The notes: a model not told the origin generated them from the sequence alone. A stretch of DNA of 38,711 nt from Caballeronia sp. dw_19 (GCF_018449515.1 NZ_JAAVUQ010000055.1:1-38711); one strand, 5' to 3'. Numbered from the stretch's first letter, positions 17,088 to 25,970 are shown. Program-made: numbers and translations.

Positions 17088-18239
17088 TTAGAGTGAAACG
17101 CCGGTAACCGCGCGTATTGTGCCTTTATAACGCTCGACGACCACGTTTTCGTCGAATTCGCGCGCGACCTTGGCGCGGCCCGCCACGCCCATTTCAGCGC
17201 GCGCCGCGTAGCCCAGCAAAAGCATCTGCTCCATCTGTTGCGCGAGGCTGTCGGCGCTTTTTACTTCGCACAGCAGGCCCGTTACGCCGTTTTCGACGAC
17301 TTCGCGGCAGCCCGGGACATCGGTGGCGACAATCGGGCGGCCCATTGCGGACGCCTCCATCAAGGTTCGCGGCACGCCTTCACGATACGACGGCAGCACC
17401 ACGCAATCCGCATTGCCGATAAACGCACGGACGTCGTGCGCCTCGCCGAGATAATCGATGACCCCTTCGCGCTGCCAGGCCTGCACTTCATCGAGCGTGA
17501 TGGCGCTGGGGTTGTCAACGCCCACGGGGCCGAGCAACTGGAAGTGCGCATACGGATATTTTTCGCGCAGCCGGCGGGCCGCATCGACGTATTCCGCGAC
17601 GCCTTTATCCCACAGCAAGCGGCCAATTAAAATGAAAAAAAAGCCTTCCGTCTGCGGGTTGGCGCGCGGTAGCGGCTGATACGCGTAGTCGCCGAGATCG
17701 ACGCCTTCGCCGTGCAGCAGCCGCGCGCGCTCCGGATGAACCAGCAGGTCCTGGTCGATAAACGCCTGCCGGTCGTCCTGATTCAGGAACCACACTTCGC
17801 GCGGAAAGCGAAACGCAAAACGATAAAGCCGCTTCGCAACGCTCGCCGTCCGGCTCTTCTGGATGAACACATAACCGAGCCCGGTGGTGACCGCAATCGA
17901 CGGCACGCCCGCGAGTTTCGCCGCGATCGAACCGTAGATGTTCGGTTTGATCGTGTAGTGAAACACCATGTGCGGCCGGGTGGCGCGGTACTCGCGAAGC
18001 AGCGCGGCGAGGGTCTTCAGGTCATCGCGGGGATTGGTGCCTTTCGACGCTACCGGCAGCTCGACGCATCGGCAGCCCATTTCTTCGAGCGGTGCGAAAG
18101 TCCGGTCGCGCGGCGCGATTACCGAGACGTCGACGCCGCGTTCGATCAGCATCCGCAGCAAACCGCGCCGGTAGGTGTAGATCGCCCACGCGGTGTTGCA
18201 GACGAGGGCAATGCGAAGGCGGGATTTCTCTGCGTTCAT
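17088..18239 (-). CDS. Glycosyltransferase family 4 (PglA/CapM-like)
   Basis: This is a 383-residue GT4 enzyme. It starts RIALVCNTAWAIYTYRRGLL, and the FHYTIKPNIYGSIAAKLAGV block followed by TGLGYVF is typical of GT4 enzymes that act early on undecaprenyl-linked sugars. The donor domain contains GRLLWDKGVAEYVDAA and the EX7E motif in REGVPRTLMEASAMGRPIV. The gene lies 23 bases upstream of galE on the same strand, consistent with use of the galE product as donor. It probably adds the second sugar to the HexNAc made by the priming transferase; this is inference from family and context. Confidence 0.88.
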   Translation of the reverse strand: MNAEKSRLRIALVCNTAWAIYTYRRGLLRMLIERGVDVSVIAPRDRTFAPLEEMGCRCVELPVASKGTNPRDDLKTLAALLREYRATRPHMVFHYTIKPNIYGSIAAKLAGVPSIAVTTGLGYVFIQKSRTASVAKRLYRFAFRFPREVWFLNQDDRQAFIDQDLLVHPERARLLHGEGVDLGDYAYQPLPRANPQTEGFFFILIGRLLWDKGVAEYVDAARRLREKYPYAHFQLLGPVGVDNPSAITLDEVQAWQREGVIDYLGEAHDVRAFIGNADCVVLPSYREGVPRTLMEASAMGRPIVATDVPGCREVVENGVTGLLCEVKSADSLAQQMEQMLLLGYAARAEMGVAGRAKVAREFDENVVVERYKGTIRAVTGVSL

Positions 18240-18315
18240 TCGATCGGTTTTAAATACGGTAGGTCAGGCGCTGGACGGCGGGCTATAAATCCGGGGCTTG
18301 AAACAAGGGCTTACG

Positions 18316-19143
18316 TCATGCGTGAAACAAGCGCGTTTTCAACGCGCGCACCGCGCCGTAAGGCAGCATCAGATGTGCGATATTTTTCGCTACGCCGAGC
18401 CAGTCGGGCAGGTTCGTCAAACGCATGTATTTCAATTGCAGCCGCAGTGTAGACAGCGTTTGTGTACGGCGTTTCGTCGCGCTGATGCCGTGCTCGTTGA
18501 GTTCGTAATACACGCCGAATTCCGGCAGGTTCGCGCAGTCGTGGTCTTGCATCAGGCGCAGGAACAGATCGAGATCCTCAGCCGCGCGATACTCCGCACG
18601 ATAGTTGCCGGCTTCCATCACGTCGGTGACGCGCAGCATCATCGTCGGATGGGAGAAGCAGGCGCGCAGCAGCATGACGCGGCGAATTGCGGTCGGTTCG
18701 GCGGGCGGGCGCAGGTCGAACAGCGGCGCGCCTTCCATGCTCACTACATGCGTCCACATGCCGAGCGCCGCCGTTTTCGGATGCGCTTCCATATAAGCAC
18801 GCTGCTTTTCCAGCCGATACGGCGTCGCCAGATCGCCCGCATCGATGCGCGCCGCGTACTTGACACCCCGCTCCGCCAGCGCGGCCACGCCCGTTTGCAA
18901 CGCAAGCTCGATACCGCCATTGCGCGGCATCCGCAGCACATCGATCGCGAGGTTCGCAACCGATGGCGCGACGATAGGCGGCAGGCTGCCGTCATCGACG
19001 ATCAGCACGCGCACCGTCGTACGCTCGCAGAACGATGCGAGCGTACGGTCCAGGTCGTGCTGGGCGTTGAACACCGGAATCAGCACGGTGACGTCGTCGA
19101 GGGTTAAAGATGGCATAGGCGTGGTTGGTGAGTAGGCGCTCAT
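18316..19143 (-). CDS. Glycosyltransferase family 2 (GT-A fold)
   Basis: This 275-residue inverting GT2 enzyme has the nucleotide-binding strand VTVLIPVFNAQHDLDRTLAS, VDDGS, and a D-x-x-D variant in AARIDAGDLATPYRLEKQ. Sequence similar to AAEDLDLFLRLMQD corresponds to the catalytic ED block. The chosen ATG at 19,143 overlaps the flippase stop by four bases (ATGA), indicating translational coupling; an ATG at 19,116 is an alternative. The much longer open frame upstream is out-of-frame flippase sequence. It is part of the flippase - GT2 - GT4 - galE - priming-transferase operon. Donor and linkage are unknown. Confidence 0.87.
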   Translation of the reverse strand: MSAYSPTTPMPSLTLDDVTVLIPVFNAQHDLDRTLASFCERTTVRVLIVDDGSLPPIVAPSVANLAIDVLRMPRNGGIELALQTGVAALAERGVKYAARIDAGDLATPYRLEKQRAYMEAHPKTAALGMWTHVVSMEGAPLFDLRPPAEPTAIRRVMLLRACFSHPTMMLRVTDVMEAGNYRAEYRAAEDLDLFLRLMQDHDCANLPEFGVYYELNEHGISATKRRTQTLSTLRLQLKYMRLTNLPDWLGVAKNIAHLMLPYGAVRALKTRLFHA

Positions 19144-20396
19144 ACCCGCAGCCTGAAGCGGATGTAGTAGAAATTGACCGATGCCGCCGCGAGATATCCC
19201 GCCGCCAGTCCGATCAGCGCACCGTAGCTGCCCATGCGAGGAATTGCGATCAGGTTCACCACGAAAGCCACCGCCAGCGCCAGCAGCCACTTTGCGAGCA
19301 ACACGAATTTCGCCTGGTATTTAAGCACGACGAGGTTCCCGATCGCTTCGATACCAGCCGGCACCGACAGCCACACGGCCCAGCGGAAAATGCCGATGGA
19401 TTCGGTATAAGCCGGTCCGAACACGCGCGAGATGATGACACCCGCGAGCAGGTCCAGCACTATCGCGCCGCCGATCATCAGTGCGGCCGTCATGGCGATC
19501 AACCGGCCGATGTTGCGCTTCAGTTGCAGTGCATCCTGCACGCGATACACGAACGCCGGCGCGATGGTCTGCGCGAGCATCAGTGCGAGCGTGATCCAGT
19601 TTTCGTTGAGTTGCTGCGCGGCGGAATACCGGCCGAGATCGGCGAACGAAATGTGGCGCTCCAGCATGAGCCGGTCGAGCTTCAGGAACAGGTACATACA
19701 AATGAGGCCGAGCCAGAACACCGTGCCGGCGCTGGCGAAGTGGCGGAACAGTGAGCGGTCGATGTGCCAGCCGAGCTTGCCGCCGTGTCGATGCATGTAG
19801 TACAGCATCAACACCCCGCCGATGACCGCCGCTTCCAGCGCCCACAGCCAGCCAAAGCGCGCCGGGCTTGCCGCTGCGCGCACGAGCACGTACACGAGCG
19901 CCGCTTTGGCGATCGCCGTGAGCATGCTGGTCAGCAATTGCGGTTTGCTGTACGTCATGCTTTGCAGCCACGCGTTGATCACGCCGACGAACGGCTCGCG
20001 AAACAGCATGGTCAAGGCGAGGCCGGCGAGCATGGCGCCGACGAGGGGATCGGTGAAACCCGCCGCAATGCCGATCCAGGTCAAGACCAGCGCCGCCGCG
20101 GATACGCCCATGCGCAGCACGAACGCGCTGCCGAGCACCGTGCCGAGCTGGCCCGGCGGGCGATTCACGATGGTCGGCACGAGAATCTCGGCACCGCACA
20201 CCCAGGTGATGGGCGAGAGCACGAGCAGCAGCGTGTTGGCGTATTGCCATTTGCCGAAGACATCGGGGCCGAAGTAGCGCGCGAGCAGCCCGCTGATGGC
20301 AACGGCGACCGCTATCTGCGTGAGGCGTTCGAGACCGAGCCAGACGATGTTCGCCAGCGCCTTGCTAATGTCGGGGTTCTTGATTCGTTTCAGCAT
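19140..20396 (-). CDS. Wzx-like O-antigen flippase (MOP superfamily)
   Basis: This is a 418-residue polytopic membrane protein with about twelve hydrophobic segments. It starts MLKRIKNPDISKALANIVWL, and the first helix reads ERLTQIAVAVAISGLLARYF followed by GPDVFGKWQYANTL, which is typical of the flippase family. ATG 20,396 is preferred to an open frame starting at 20,537, whose first 47 residues are basic and unlike the family. It heads the minus-strand operon and is divergent from manB. It would export the lipid-linked O-antigen unit to the periplasm. It is the second Wzx-type gene in the window and not a close copy of the first. Confidence 0.87.
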   Translation of the reverse strand: MLKRIKNPDISKALANIVWLGLERLTQIAVAVAISGLLARYFGPDVFGKWQYANTLLLVLSPITWVCGAEILVPTIVNRPPGQLGTVLGSAFVLRMGVSAAALVLTWIGIAAGFTDPLVGAMLAGLALTMLFREPFVGVINAWLQSMTYSKPQLLTSMLTAIAKAALVYVLVRAAASPARFGWLWALEAAVIGGVLMLYYMHRHGGKLGWHIDRSLFRHFASAGTVFWLGLICMYLFLKLDRLMLERHISFADLGRYSAAQQLNENWITLALMLAQTIAPAFVYRVQDALQLKRNIGRLIAMTAALMIGGAIVLDLLAGVIISRVFGPAYTESIGIFRWAVWLSVPAGIEAIGNLVVLKYQAKFVLLAKWLLALAVAFVVNLIAIPRMGSYGALIGLAAGYLAAASVNFYYIRFRLRV

Positions 20397-20897
20397 CCGC
20401 GGGCGGCGCCTCGCGTGGCCGTGGCTGTCACGGCGATAATAGGCATGGCGCTTGCGGTAAAACAGCCGCCCGGTCTTGCTGCGATCCTTGCTGGCGCGCG
20501 GTCGGGAGCCGTCAACCACCATGCGGTTTCCCGCCATCCGGTGTGACGTTTGTACTTCGCGGTGAAAAAGCGTCCGGGCATTGGATTAGAATATTTGCGC
20601 AGGTCCGCGCGGAAAGACTGCGATTATAGGTGCGAACAGTGCGGACAACCGCATGGTTGACGTTGGGTCGAGACTCGCTGAGGGGGCTCCGAAGGGGTGC
20701 CAGCGGGTTCGAGATCACTCGATACGAATTTCTTTCGTTATTTTTTGCGTTTCGTCCGGTATTGTTTCTGGCTGTTCGTGCGTTGGCCGAGTCAGGTCGT
20801 GATCGTTGGCCGCAGGTCTGTATCAAGGGGTCTTCGTGACCCAGGACGCTTCGGGATGCCCCGGAACCATTTAAATTATTAGTCAGGTAGCCATTCC
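20397..20897. other. Divergent promoter region between the O-antigen operon and manB
   Basis: This 501-base spacer carries no convincing gene. A plausible minus-10 hexamer TAGAAT lies at 20,587-20,592 on the plus strand, within an AT-rich patch, but no good minus-35 partner is visible. AGGT lies nine bases before the manB ATG. The segment just upstream of the flippase start is GC-rich with short open frames only. Confidence 0.4.
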
Positions 20898-22325
20898 ATG
20901 AGCCAGTCACCGCAAGTACCGCCGCAAGTGCCCGTTACCCAGTCCATTTTCAAGGCTTACGACATTCGCGGGATCGTTGGCAAAACCGTCGATGCCGGCG
21001 TCGCGCGCAACATTGGCCGCGCGTTCGGCAGCGAGATCCGTAACCAGGGCGGCGACTCGGTCGTCGTGGCCCGTGACGGCCGTTTGTCGGGTCCGGAGCT
21101 TGTTGGCGCGCTTGCTGACGGCTTGCGTGAAGCCGGCGTGGACGTGGTCGACCTTGGTATGGTGCCTACGCCTGTAGGTTATTTCGGGGCCAGCGTGCCG
21201 CTCGCGCTGCCTTCGGGCGAGCGTCGAGTAGATTCGTGCATCGTGGTGACAGGGAGCCACAATCCGCCCGACTACAATGGCTTCAAGATGGTGCTGCGCG
21301 GCGCCGCCATCTATGGTGACCAGATCCAGGCGTTGTATCAGCGCATTGTGAATGAGGACTTCACGAGCGGTGCGGGCACGTACACCGAATACGATATCCA
21401 GCAGGTCTACCTTGACCGGATTGTCAGCGACATCAAGCCTGTGCGTCCGATGAAGATAGTGATCGATGCGGGTAATGGCGTGGCGGGCGAACTTGCGCCG
21501 CGTCTGTTCAAGGCGTTGGGTTGCGAGCTGGTTGAACTGTTCACTGACATTGACGGGACGTTCCCGAATCACCATCCCGATCCGGCGCATGCGGAGAACC
21601 TGCAGGACGTGATCAAGGCGCTGAAGGAGACGGATGCGGAAATCGGTTTTGCCTTCGATGGCGACGGCGACCGTCTGGGTGTTGTCACGAAGGACGGCCA
21701 GATCATTTATCCGGATCGCCAGTTGATGTTGTTTGCGCAGGAAGTGTTGTCGCGCAACAAGGGCGGGCAGATTATTTACGACGTGAAGTGCACGCGTAAT
21801 CTGGCTAAATGGGTACGGGACCAGGGTGGCGAGCCGGTGATGTGGAAGACGGGGCACTCGCTGGTGAAGGCCAAGCTGCGGGAAACGGGCGCGCCGTTGG
21901 CGGGTGAGATGAGCGGTCACGTGTTTTTCAAGGATCGCTGGTATGGCTTTGATGATGGCCTTTATACCGGTGCGCGGCTGCTTGAAATCCTGTCGCGGGT
22001 GGCGGATCCGAGCAAGCTGCTCAATGATTTGCCGAACTCGTTGTCCACGCCTGAGTTGCAGCTGAAGCTGAATGAGGGTGAGAATTTTGAGCTTATCGCG
22101 AAGATGCAGAAAAACGCGAAGTTCACCGGTGCGGACGATGTGCTGACTATTGATGGGCTGCGGGTGGAGTATCCGGATGGTTTCGGGCTCGCGCGGTCGT
22201 CGAATACCACGCCGGTGGTGGTTATGCGGTTTGAAGCTGACAGTGAGGAAGCGCTCAAGCGGATTCAGGAAGATTTTCGCCGGGTGATTTTGGCGGAAAA
22301 GGCTGACGCGCAGTTGCCGTTCTGA
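20898..22325 (+). CDS. manB: Phosphomannomutase/phosphoglucomutase
   Basis: This 475-residue alpha-D-phosphohexomutase (AlgC/ManB type) interconverts hexose 6- and 1-phosphates and so feeds GDP-mannose or UDP-glucose synthesis. The active-site phosphoserine is S120 in VVTGSHNPPDYNGFKM. The metal loop FAFDGDGDRLGVV covers 254-259, and EMSGHVFF is the sugar-binding block. SIFKAYDIRGIVGKT opens domain 1. It is divergent from the O-antigen operon and precedes the waaC/waaA core genes. In Burkholderia a manB gene borders the O-antigen cluster, which agrees with this place. A bidirectional terminator separates it from the convergent lipoprotein gene. Confidence 0.92.
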   Translation: MSQSPQVPPQVPVTQSIFKAYDIRGIVGKTVDAGVARNIGRAFGSEIRNQGGDSVVVARDGRLSGPELVGALADGLREAGVDVVDLGMVPTPVGYFGASVPLALPSGERRVDSCIVVTGSHNPPDYNGFKMVLRGAAIYGDQIQALYQRIVNEDFTSGAGTYTEYDIQQVYLDRIVSDIKPVRPMKIVIDAGNGVAGELAPRLFKALGCELVELFTDIDGTFPNHHPDPAHAENLQDVIKALKETDAEIGFAFDGDGDRLGVVTKDGQIIYPDRQLMLFAQEVLSRNKGGQIIYDVKCTRNLAKWVRDQGGEPVMWKTGHSLVKAKLRETGAPLAGEMSGHVFFKDRWYGFDDGLYTGARLLEILSRVADPSKLLNDLPNSLSTPELQLKLNEGENFELIAKMQKNAKFTGADDVLTIDGLRVEYPDGFGLARSSNTTPVVVMRFEADSEEALKRIQEDFRRVILAEKADAQLPF

Positions 22326-22492
22326 TACTGGAAAAAAGTGGATGACTCCACTGCCTTCCGGTGGCGGAGCCTCCGTGAAGAAGGCGACGGTTTCAAGTGT
22401 GCAGCGCGTTGGCCATCTTGTGAAACCAGCAACGCTGAGCGCGCATTGTCGAAAACACTTCCTTCAACGAGGTACAGGCCATCCTCCCCACA

Positions 22493-22522
22493 AAAAACGC
22501 CACTTTCTAAAGTGGCGTTTTT
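22493..22522. terminator. Bidirectional rho-independent terminator
   Basis: AAAAACGCCACT and AGTGGCGTTTTT form a 12-bp stem around a 6-base TTCTAA loop, with an A-run on one side and a T-run on the other. It lies between convergent manB and the lipoprotein gene, 17 bases from the latter's stop, and can terminate in both directions. Confidence 0.9.
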
Positions 22523-22539
22523 CATGCTGCAAATTTAAA

Positions 22540-23481
22540 TTAACAGGCGAAAGTCGTTGCTGCCAGCGCTGCCGATGGATTCTGGATCGAGGTGAAGGTA
22601 AAGGACTGCCACTCCGTCGTCAGAAAAACGAAGCGTCCGGTACCAACGCCGTAGTTGTTGGTGGTAGTACTACTCCACTCTGCGGTCATGGACTGCCACC
22701 AGTCGGCGCCCAGGGCCAGGATATAACTGCTATTGATATTCGGATCGGTCGCGCCGGACGGAGAGCTGATTTTGGCTTGGACTGTCGTGATAACGCCTTG
22801 CGTTCCCGCCGGAATTGCTACTCTATTGGGCGGAACGAACTGGAACGCCTCGGTCGGCTCGAGGAGAACCGTGGTTATCCCGCCCGCATTTGTAATCTGT
22901 GTGGGAAAGGCAGTGTTGCCCGCGAAGGTCGGGAGATTCTGTGCGCCACCGATCGAGCCCTGACTTTGCACCAGGGTCAACTGGCCGGATGAGTTCAGGA
23001 CATAGGTATTGAAATTTTGCAGTTGAACCGTATCTGCCGCCGCTGTGGTTCCTGTCCCGGCCGCAAACTGAATCTCGCCCCAGCCGGTCATCGCCGTGAA
23101 GCCGGCCGGTGGCGTGGGTTGCCAAATGACAGGAGCCGCAGCCCAGTCATAATCTAACGGAACGCCGTTCGGATGAGCCTCATGAGGCAACAGCATCTGC
23201 GCAGCCGCATTGCCGACCGTACTTTGGGCAACCGTGGTGCTGGTCGCACCGGAGCTGGCGGCGGCAGGCGCGCTGGCGGCGGGAGCCGAGCTGGCGCCGC
23301 CCAGACCCCTTCTGCTTCGATTGGCAACTGCAGCGGCATCGGACGAATCGCTGCTGCCCCCACCGCCGCACGCGGCGAGAACGAGAGCACCGCCGCCCGC
23401 GATGAGCGAGCCCAGCAACTTACGACGCATGGCGATTCGGGCATCGAGTACGGCGTTTTCAATTTCAGTATTCGGAAACAT
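22540..23481 (-). CDS. Putative exported lipoprotein of unknown function
   Basis: This is a 313-residue protein that I do not recognise. A lipoprotein signal peptide is clear: MRRKLLGSLIAGGG followed by the lipobox LAAC with C38 and GGGG. It is preceded by an unusual 17-residue extension. AGGA six bases before the ATG at 23,481 supports the longer form; ATG 23,430 is the alternative. After the lipobox comes a low-complexity Ser/Ala-rich linker (about 41-85), then a mature domain rich in Thr, Asn, Gly and aromatics, with WWQSMTAEWSSTTTNNYG and a C-terminal Cys. The composition suggests a beta-rich surface domain. It is isolated between manB and an AT-rich island and may be acquired cargo. Confidence 0.75.
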   Translation of the reverse strand: MFPNTEIENAVLDARIAMRRKLLGSLIAGGGALVLAACGGGGSSDSSDAAAVANRSRRGLGGASSAPAASAPAAASSGATSTTVAQSTVGNAAAQMLLPHEAHPNGVPLDYDWAAAPVIWQPTPPAGFTAMTGWGEIQFAAGTGTTAAADTVQLQNFNTYVLNSSGQLTLVQSQGSIGGAQNLPTFAGNTAFPTQITNAGGITTVLLEPTEAFQFVPPNRVAIPAGTQGVITTVQAKISSPSGATDPNINSSYILALGADWWQSMTAEWSSTTTNNYGVGTGRFVFLTTEWQSFTFTSIQNPSAALAATTFAC

Positions 23482-24318
23482 TAGTCATCCTAAAGATCAT
23501 GCGCTTTTGCCGGGACAAACCCGGTCCTGCGACATCAGCCGCGCGCGACGTTTCGTGAAAGCGGGAGATACCGGCGCAAAAAAGACAGGCAGCAAATGTT
23601 TGTGCTACCCAGCGCTCGGCAGTCGCGCGCAACAAGCGGCGACTCCGAAAGGCATCTCGGCGGATACAGACGAATTACGGGATTGGAGGAACCATATTCC
23701 GGGAAAACTTACTCGCAATGATCGCCTGATAGTGGCGATGAACCTGAACCGGGCAAACGTTCCCCCACGAGCCCTGCAGGGAACTCGACAGCAAATGACT
23801 CAGGAGCAAAGGACTTGCTGGACCACCTACACCCGGCGGCAGAAACACCGCGACTTGAGGAACGTCTGTCATGTCCTACTCGTCGCATTGAATGTTACAC
23901 AAACGAAACGTTTTTAGCAGTAAAAAAAGACGTAACACACTGTAACGTATGACTATTAACCGGTAATTTTGTTTGTTCATATAAATCAATACGGACAATA
24001 GACCTGCCAAGCCTTATGCCACGGTACATATTCATCATATTTAATAGTTTTATCGGATTAATTAGTTTATATGATAATGATGCGTGTATCAAAATTGAAT
24101 CGTTTTTATTTTAGATGAAAAATGAGCATAGTTAAGCGTTTACCTCATAAAAACACTCGCCGATTGATTTGACTTGCTTCGCCCGGATTACTGCCGAGCG
24201 GATTAATACGCGTGAATAAAATATTTAAAAGTGTTTTGCGCAGCGCGGTGGTTTATTCATTCTCTTTATGATGTTCGCTTGCTGTTCAATGCGCGGACGG
24301 CACGATAATCACTGGAAT

Positions 24319-24334
24319 CGGGAACGAGTTCCCG
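24319..24334. promoter_or_regulatory. 16-bp palindrome, possible operator
   Basis: CGGGAAC and GTTCCCG flank a 2-base GA centre, giving a perfect 7-bp inverted repeat. It lies at the border of the AT-rich island, about 325 bases before waaC. The spacing suits a dimeric regulator better than a terminator, because no U-tract follows and the loop is too short. The regulator is unknown. Confidence 0.35.
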
Positions 24335-24603
24335 TAGGCTGGTTTAGGATAGGTTGGGCATTCAATCTTTATTTAACATTCCTAATTTATCCAGAATCAA
24401 CGAATCAACGTTAGAGAGGGCTGCAAGCCACGAGTTTGTTGGCTTGTGCCGCATTTTTCGTGGCATCGACAACCATGTCGAGCAACAGCGCAGGGACCAA
24501 TGGTTTGAGGGCGGTGTGGACGTAGACGCGGTTAATTCGTCCGGAAGGAGGACGGGTGGCGACGGTCGTGGAACAATCGTTCGTCTCGCACCGCGACCCG
24601 CGC

Positions 24604-24609
24604 TAAAAT
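24604..24609 (+). promoter_or_regulatory. Candidate minus-10 element of the waaC promoter
   Basis: TAAAAT lies 48 bases before the GTG start of waaC, in a position suited to a sigma-70 minus-10 box (5 of 6 to TATAAT). The minus-35 area (TTCGTC near 24,580) is weak. The assignment rests mainly on position and the minus-10 match. Confidence 0.35.
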
Positions 24610-24657
24610 CGCCCATCTCAGATTACTCACGCGCCGTCCAATCCGACGACGCTCACC

Positions 24658-25662
24658 GTGTCCAGCGTGCAAAAGATCTTGATTGTCCGGGTGTCGTCCC
24701 TAGGCGACGTCGTCCATAACATGCCGGCCATCGCCGATATCCGTCGTCTCCACCCCGATGCCCAGATCGACTGGCTAGTCGAAGAGAGCTTCACGGATCT
24801 CGTCGAACTCGTCGATGGCGTGCGCCGTGCCATCCCGTTCTCGCTACGTCGATGGCGCAAACGCCTCTTTTCCCTCGATAACTGGCGCGAAATCCAACGC
24901 TTCCGCCGCACACTGGCCGCAGAAAAATACGACCTCGTCATCGACTGCCAAGGGCTCATCAAAACCGCATGGGTGGCAAGCTGGGCGCGCGGTACGCTGG
25001 TCGGCCTGGGCAACCGCACCGACGGCGCTGGCTACGAATGGCCCGTTCGTTTCTTCTACGATAAACGCGTGCCCATCGAACCACGCACGCACGTGGTCGA
25101 GCGCACCCGGCAACTCGTCGCGGCCGCGCTAGGCGACCCGCGCCCGGAAGCGACGGATGCAATCGAATTCGGCATGGATACCCGCCGCGCCGCGCTGGCG
25201 TTATCGCAGGCGGGGCTGAACCTGCCCGTGCCATACGTGGTGTTCGTCCACGCCACGTCCCGCGCCGATAAACAATGGCCCGACACCGCGTGGATCGAAC
25301 TCGGACAGACACTGATACGGCGCGGGGTATCGATCGTGCTGCCATGGGGCAGCGAAACCGAACGCGAAACCAGCGACAAACTGGCAAAAGAGTTCGGCGC
25401 AGCAGCGGTCGTGCCGCCGAAACTCTCGCTGCCGGCCGTGGTCGGCTTGATCGACGGCGCAGCGGCGACGGTGGGCGTGGATACGGGACTTGTGCACATC
25501 GCGGCAGCCCTGAAGCGGCCGACCATCGAGTTGTACAATTTCTCGACCGCCTGGCGCACCGGCGGTTACTGGTCGCCGCGCGTGGTGAATCTGGGCAGCG
25601 CAAGCCAGCACCCGACGTTGCAACAAGTCAAAGCGACCCTCGCAGGCTTCGGGCTGCTTTGA
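24658..25662 (+). CDS. waaC: ADP-heptose:LPS heptosyltransferase I
   Basis: This 334-residue GT9 enzyme adds the first L-glycero-D-manno-heptose to Kdo of lipid A-Kdo at the inner face of the inner membrane. The N-terminus KILIVRVSSLGDVVHNMPAI is the WaaC hallmark, with catalytic-type D17. PDAQIDWLVEESF and DLVIDCQGLIKTAWVA follow as in the family. The ADP-heptose region has HATSRADKQWP and GVDTGLVHIAAALKRPTI. A GTG at 24,658 is taken as the start; a GTG at 24,667 is possible, and neither has a strong ribosome site. The downstream kdoO and waaA genes make this an inner-core locus. Confidence 0.93.
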   Translation: MSSVQKILIVRVSSLGDVVHNMPAIADIRRLHPDAQIDWLVEESFTDLVELVDGVRRAIPFSLRRWRKRLFSLDNWREIQRFRRTLAAEKYDLVIDCQGLIKTAWVASWARGTLVGLGNRTDGAGYEWPVRFFYDKRVPIEPRTHVVERTRQLVAAALGDPRPEATDAIEFGMDTRRAALALSQAGLNLPVPYVVFVHATSRADKQWPDTAWIELGQTLIRRGVSIVLPWGSETERETSDKLAKEFGAAAVVPPKLSLPAVVGLIDGAAATVGVDTGLVHIAAALKRPTIELYNFSTAWRTGGYWSPRVVNLGSASQHPTLQQVKATLAGFGLL

Positions 25663-25760
25663 TGCATGAGCACAGCAGCGGTATCGGGGCAGCGCGCGCG
25701 GTAAGGAAGCGGCTTCGGTTCGGAGGATCGGCTCAATCGCCGGGACGAAGCGGCGGCGCG

Positions 25761-25790
25761 TTTGACGAAGCCAAGCGAAGCCAAGTGAAA
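25761..25790. repeat. Short block of 10-bp direct repeats (GAAGCCAAG type)
   Basis: Three 10-base units in register read TTTGACGAAG, CCAAGCGAAG and CCAAGTGAAA. The core GAAGCCAAG resembles the longer repeat block 110 bases further on, so both probably arose from the same 10-base unit. It lies in the waaC-kdoO spacer. Confidence 0.55.
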
Positions 25791-25900
25791 CCCGGCGGTT
25801 TGAGGTCCATCAACTGCCAGCCTTTCACGCGGCGAATTTTGCAGCCGGTTTGAGCGAAAATGCACCGCGCTCGCCGGGCGCGACGTTTCCCGATGCGTCA

Positions 25901-25970
25901 ATCGAAGCCAATCGAGGTTGGTTGAAGCCGATTGAAGCCGATTGAAGCCCATTGAAACCGGTTGACGATA
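25901..25970. repeat. 10-bp tandem repeat array before kdoO
   Basis: Seven consecutive 10-base units align without gaps: ATCGAAGCCA, ATCGAGGTTG, GTTGAAGCCG, ATTGAAGCCG, ATTGAAGCCC, ATTGAAACCG and GTTGACGATA. The consensus is ATTGAAGCCG. The period equals about one helical turn, and since 10 is not a multiple of 3 the TGA in each unit falls in all three frames. It ends about 40 bases before the kdoO start. The array could be a helically phased protein site or a slippage-prone element. Confidence 0.8.

Larger units (their letters stand above)
23482..24657. other. Large gene-free region with an AT-rich island
   Basis: About 1.2 kb lacks a convincing gene. From about 23,880 to 24,420 the sequence becomes strongly AT-rich; for example 24,061-24,120 has only 13 G/C of 60, in contrast to the GC-rich neighbours. 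Short open frames have no ribosome sites or known products. The stretch could hold regulated promoters for the lipoprotein gene and waaC, be a silencer-protein target, or be a remnant of transferred DNA. Confidence 0.55.

Noticed and set aside
24420..24620. Minus-strand reading with plausible protein-like sequence (ending in NKLVACSPL)
   Set aside because: The frame is about 60 codons with no start codon at a useful place, no ribosome site and no known match. A plus-strand frame here looks equally plausible, so chance is likely.
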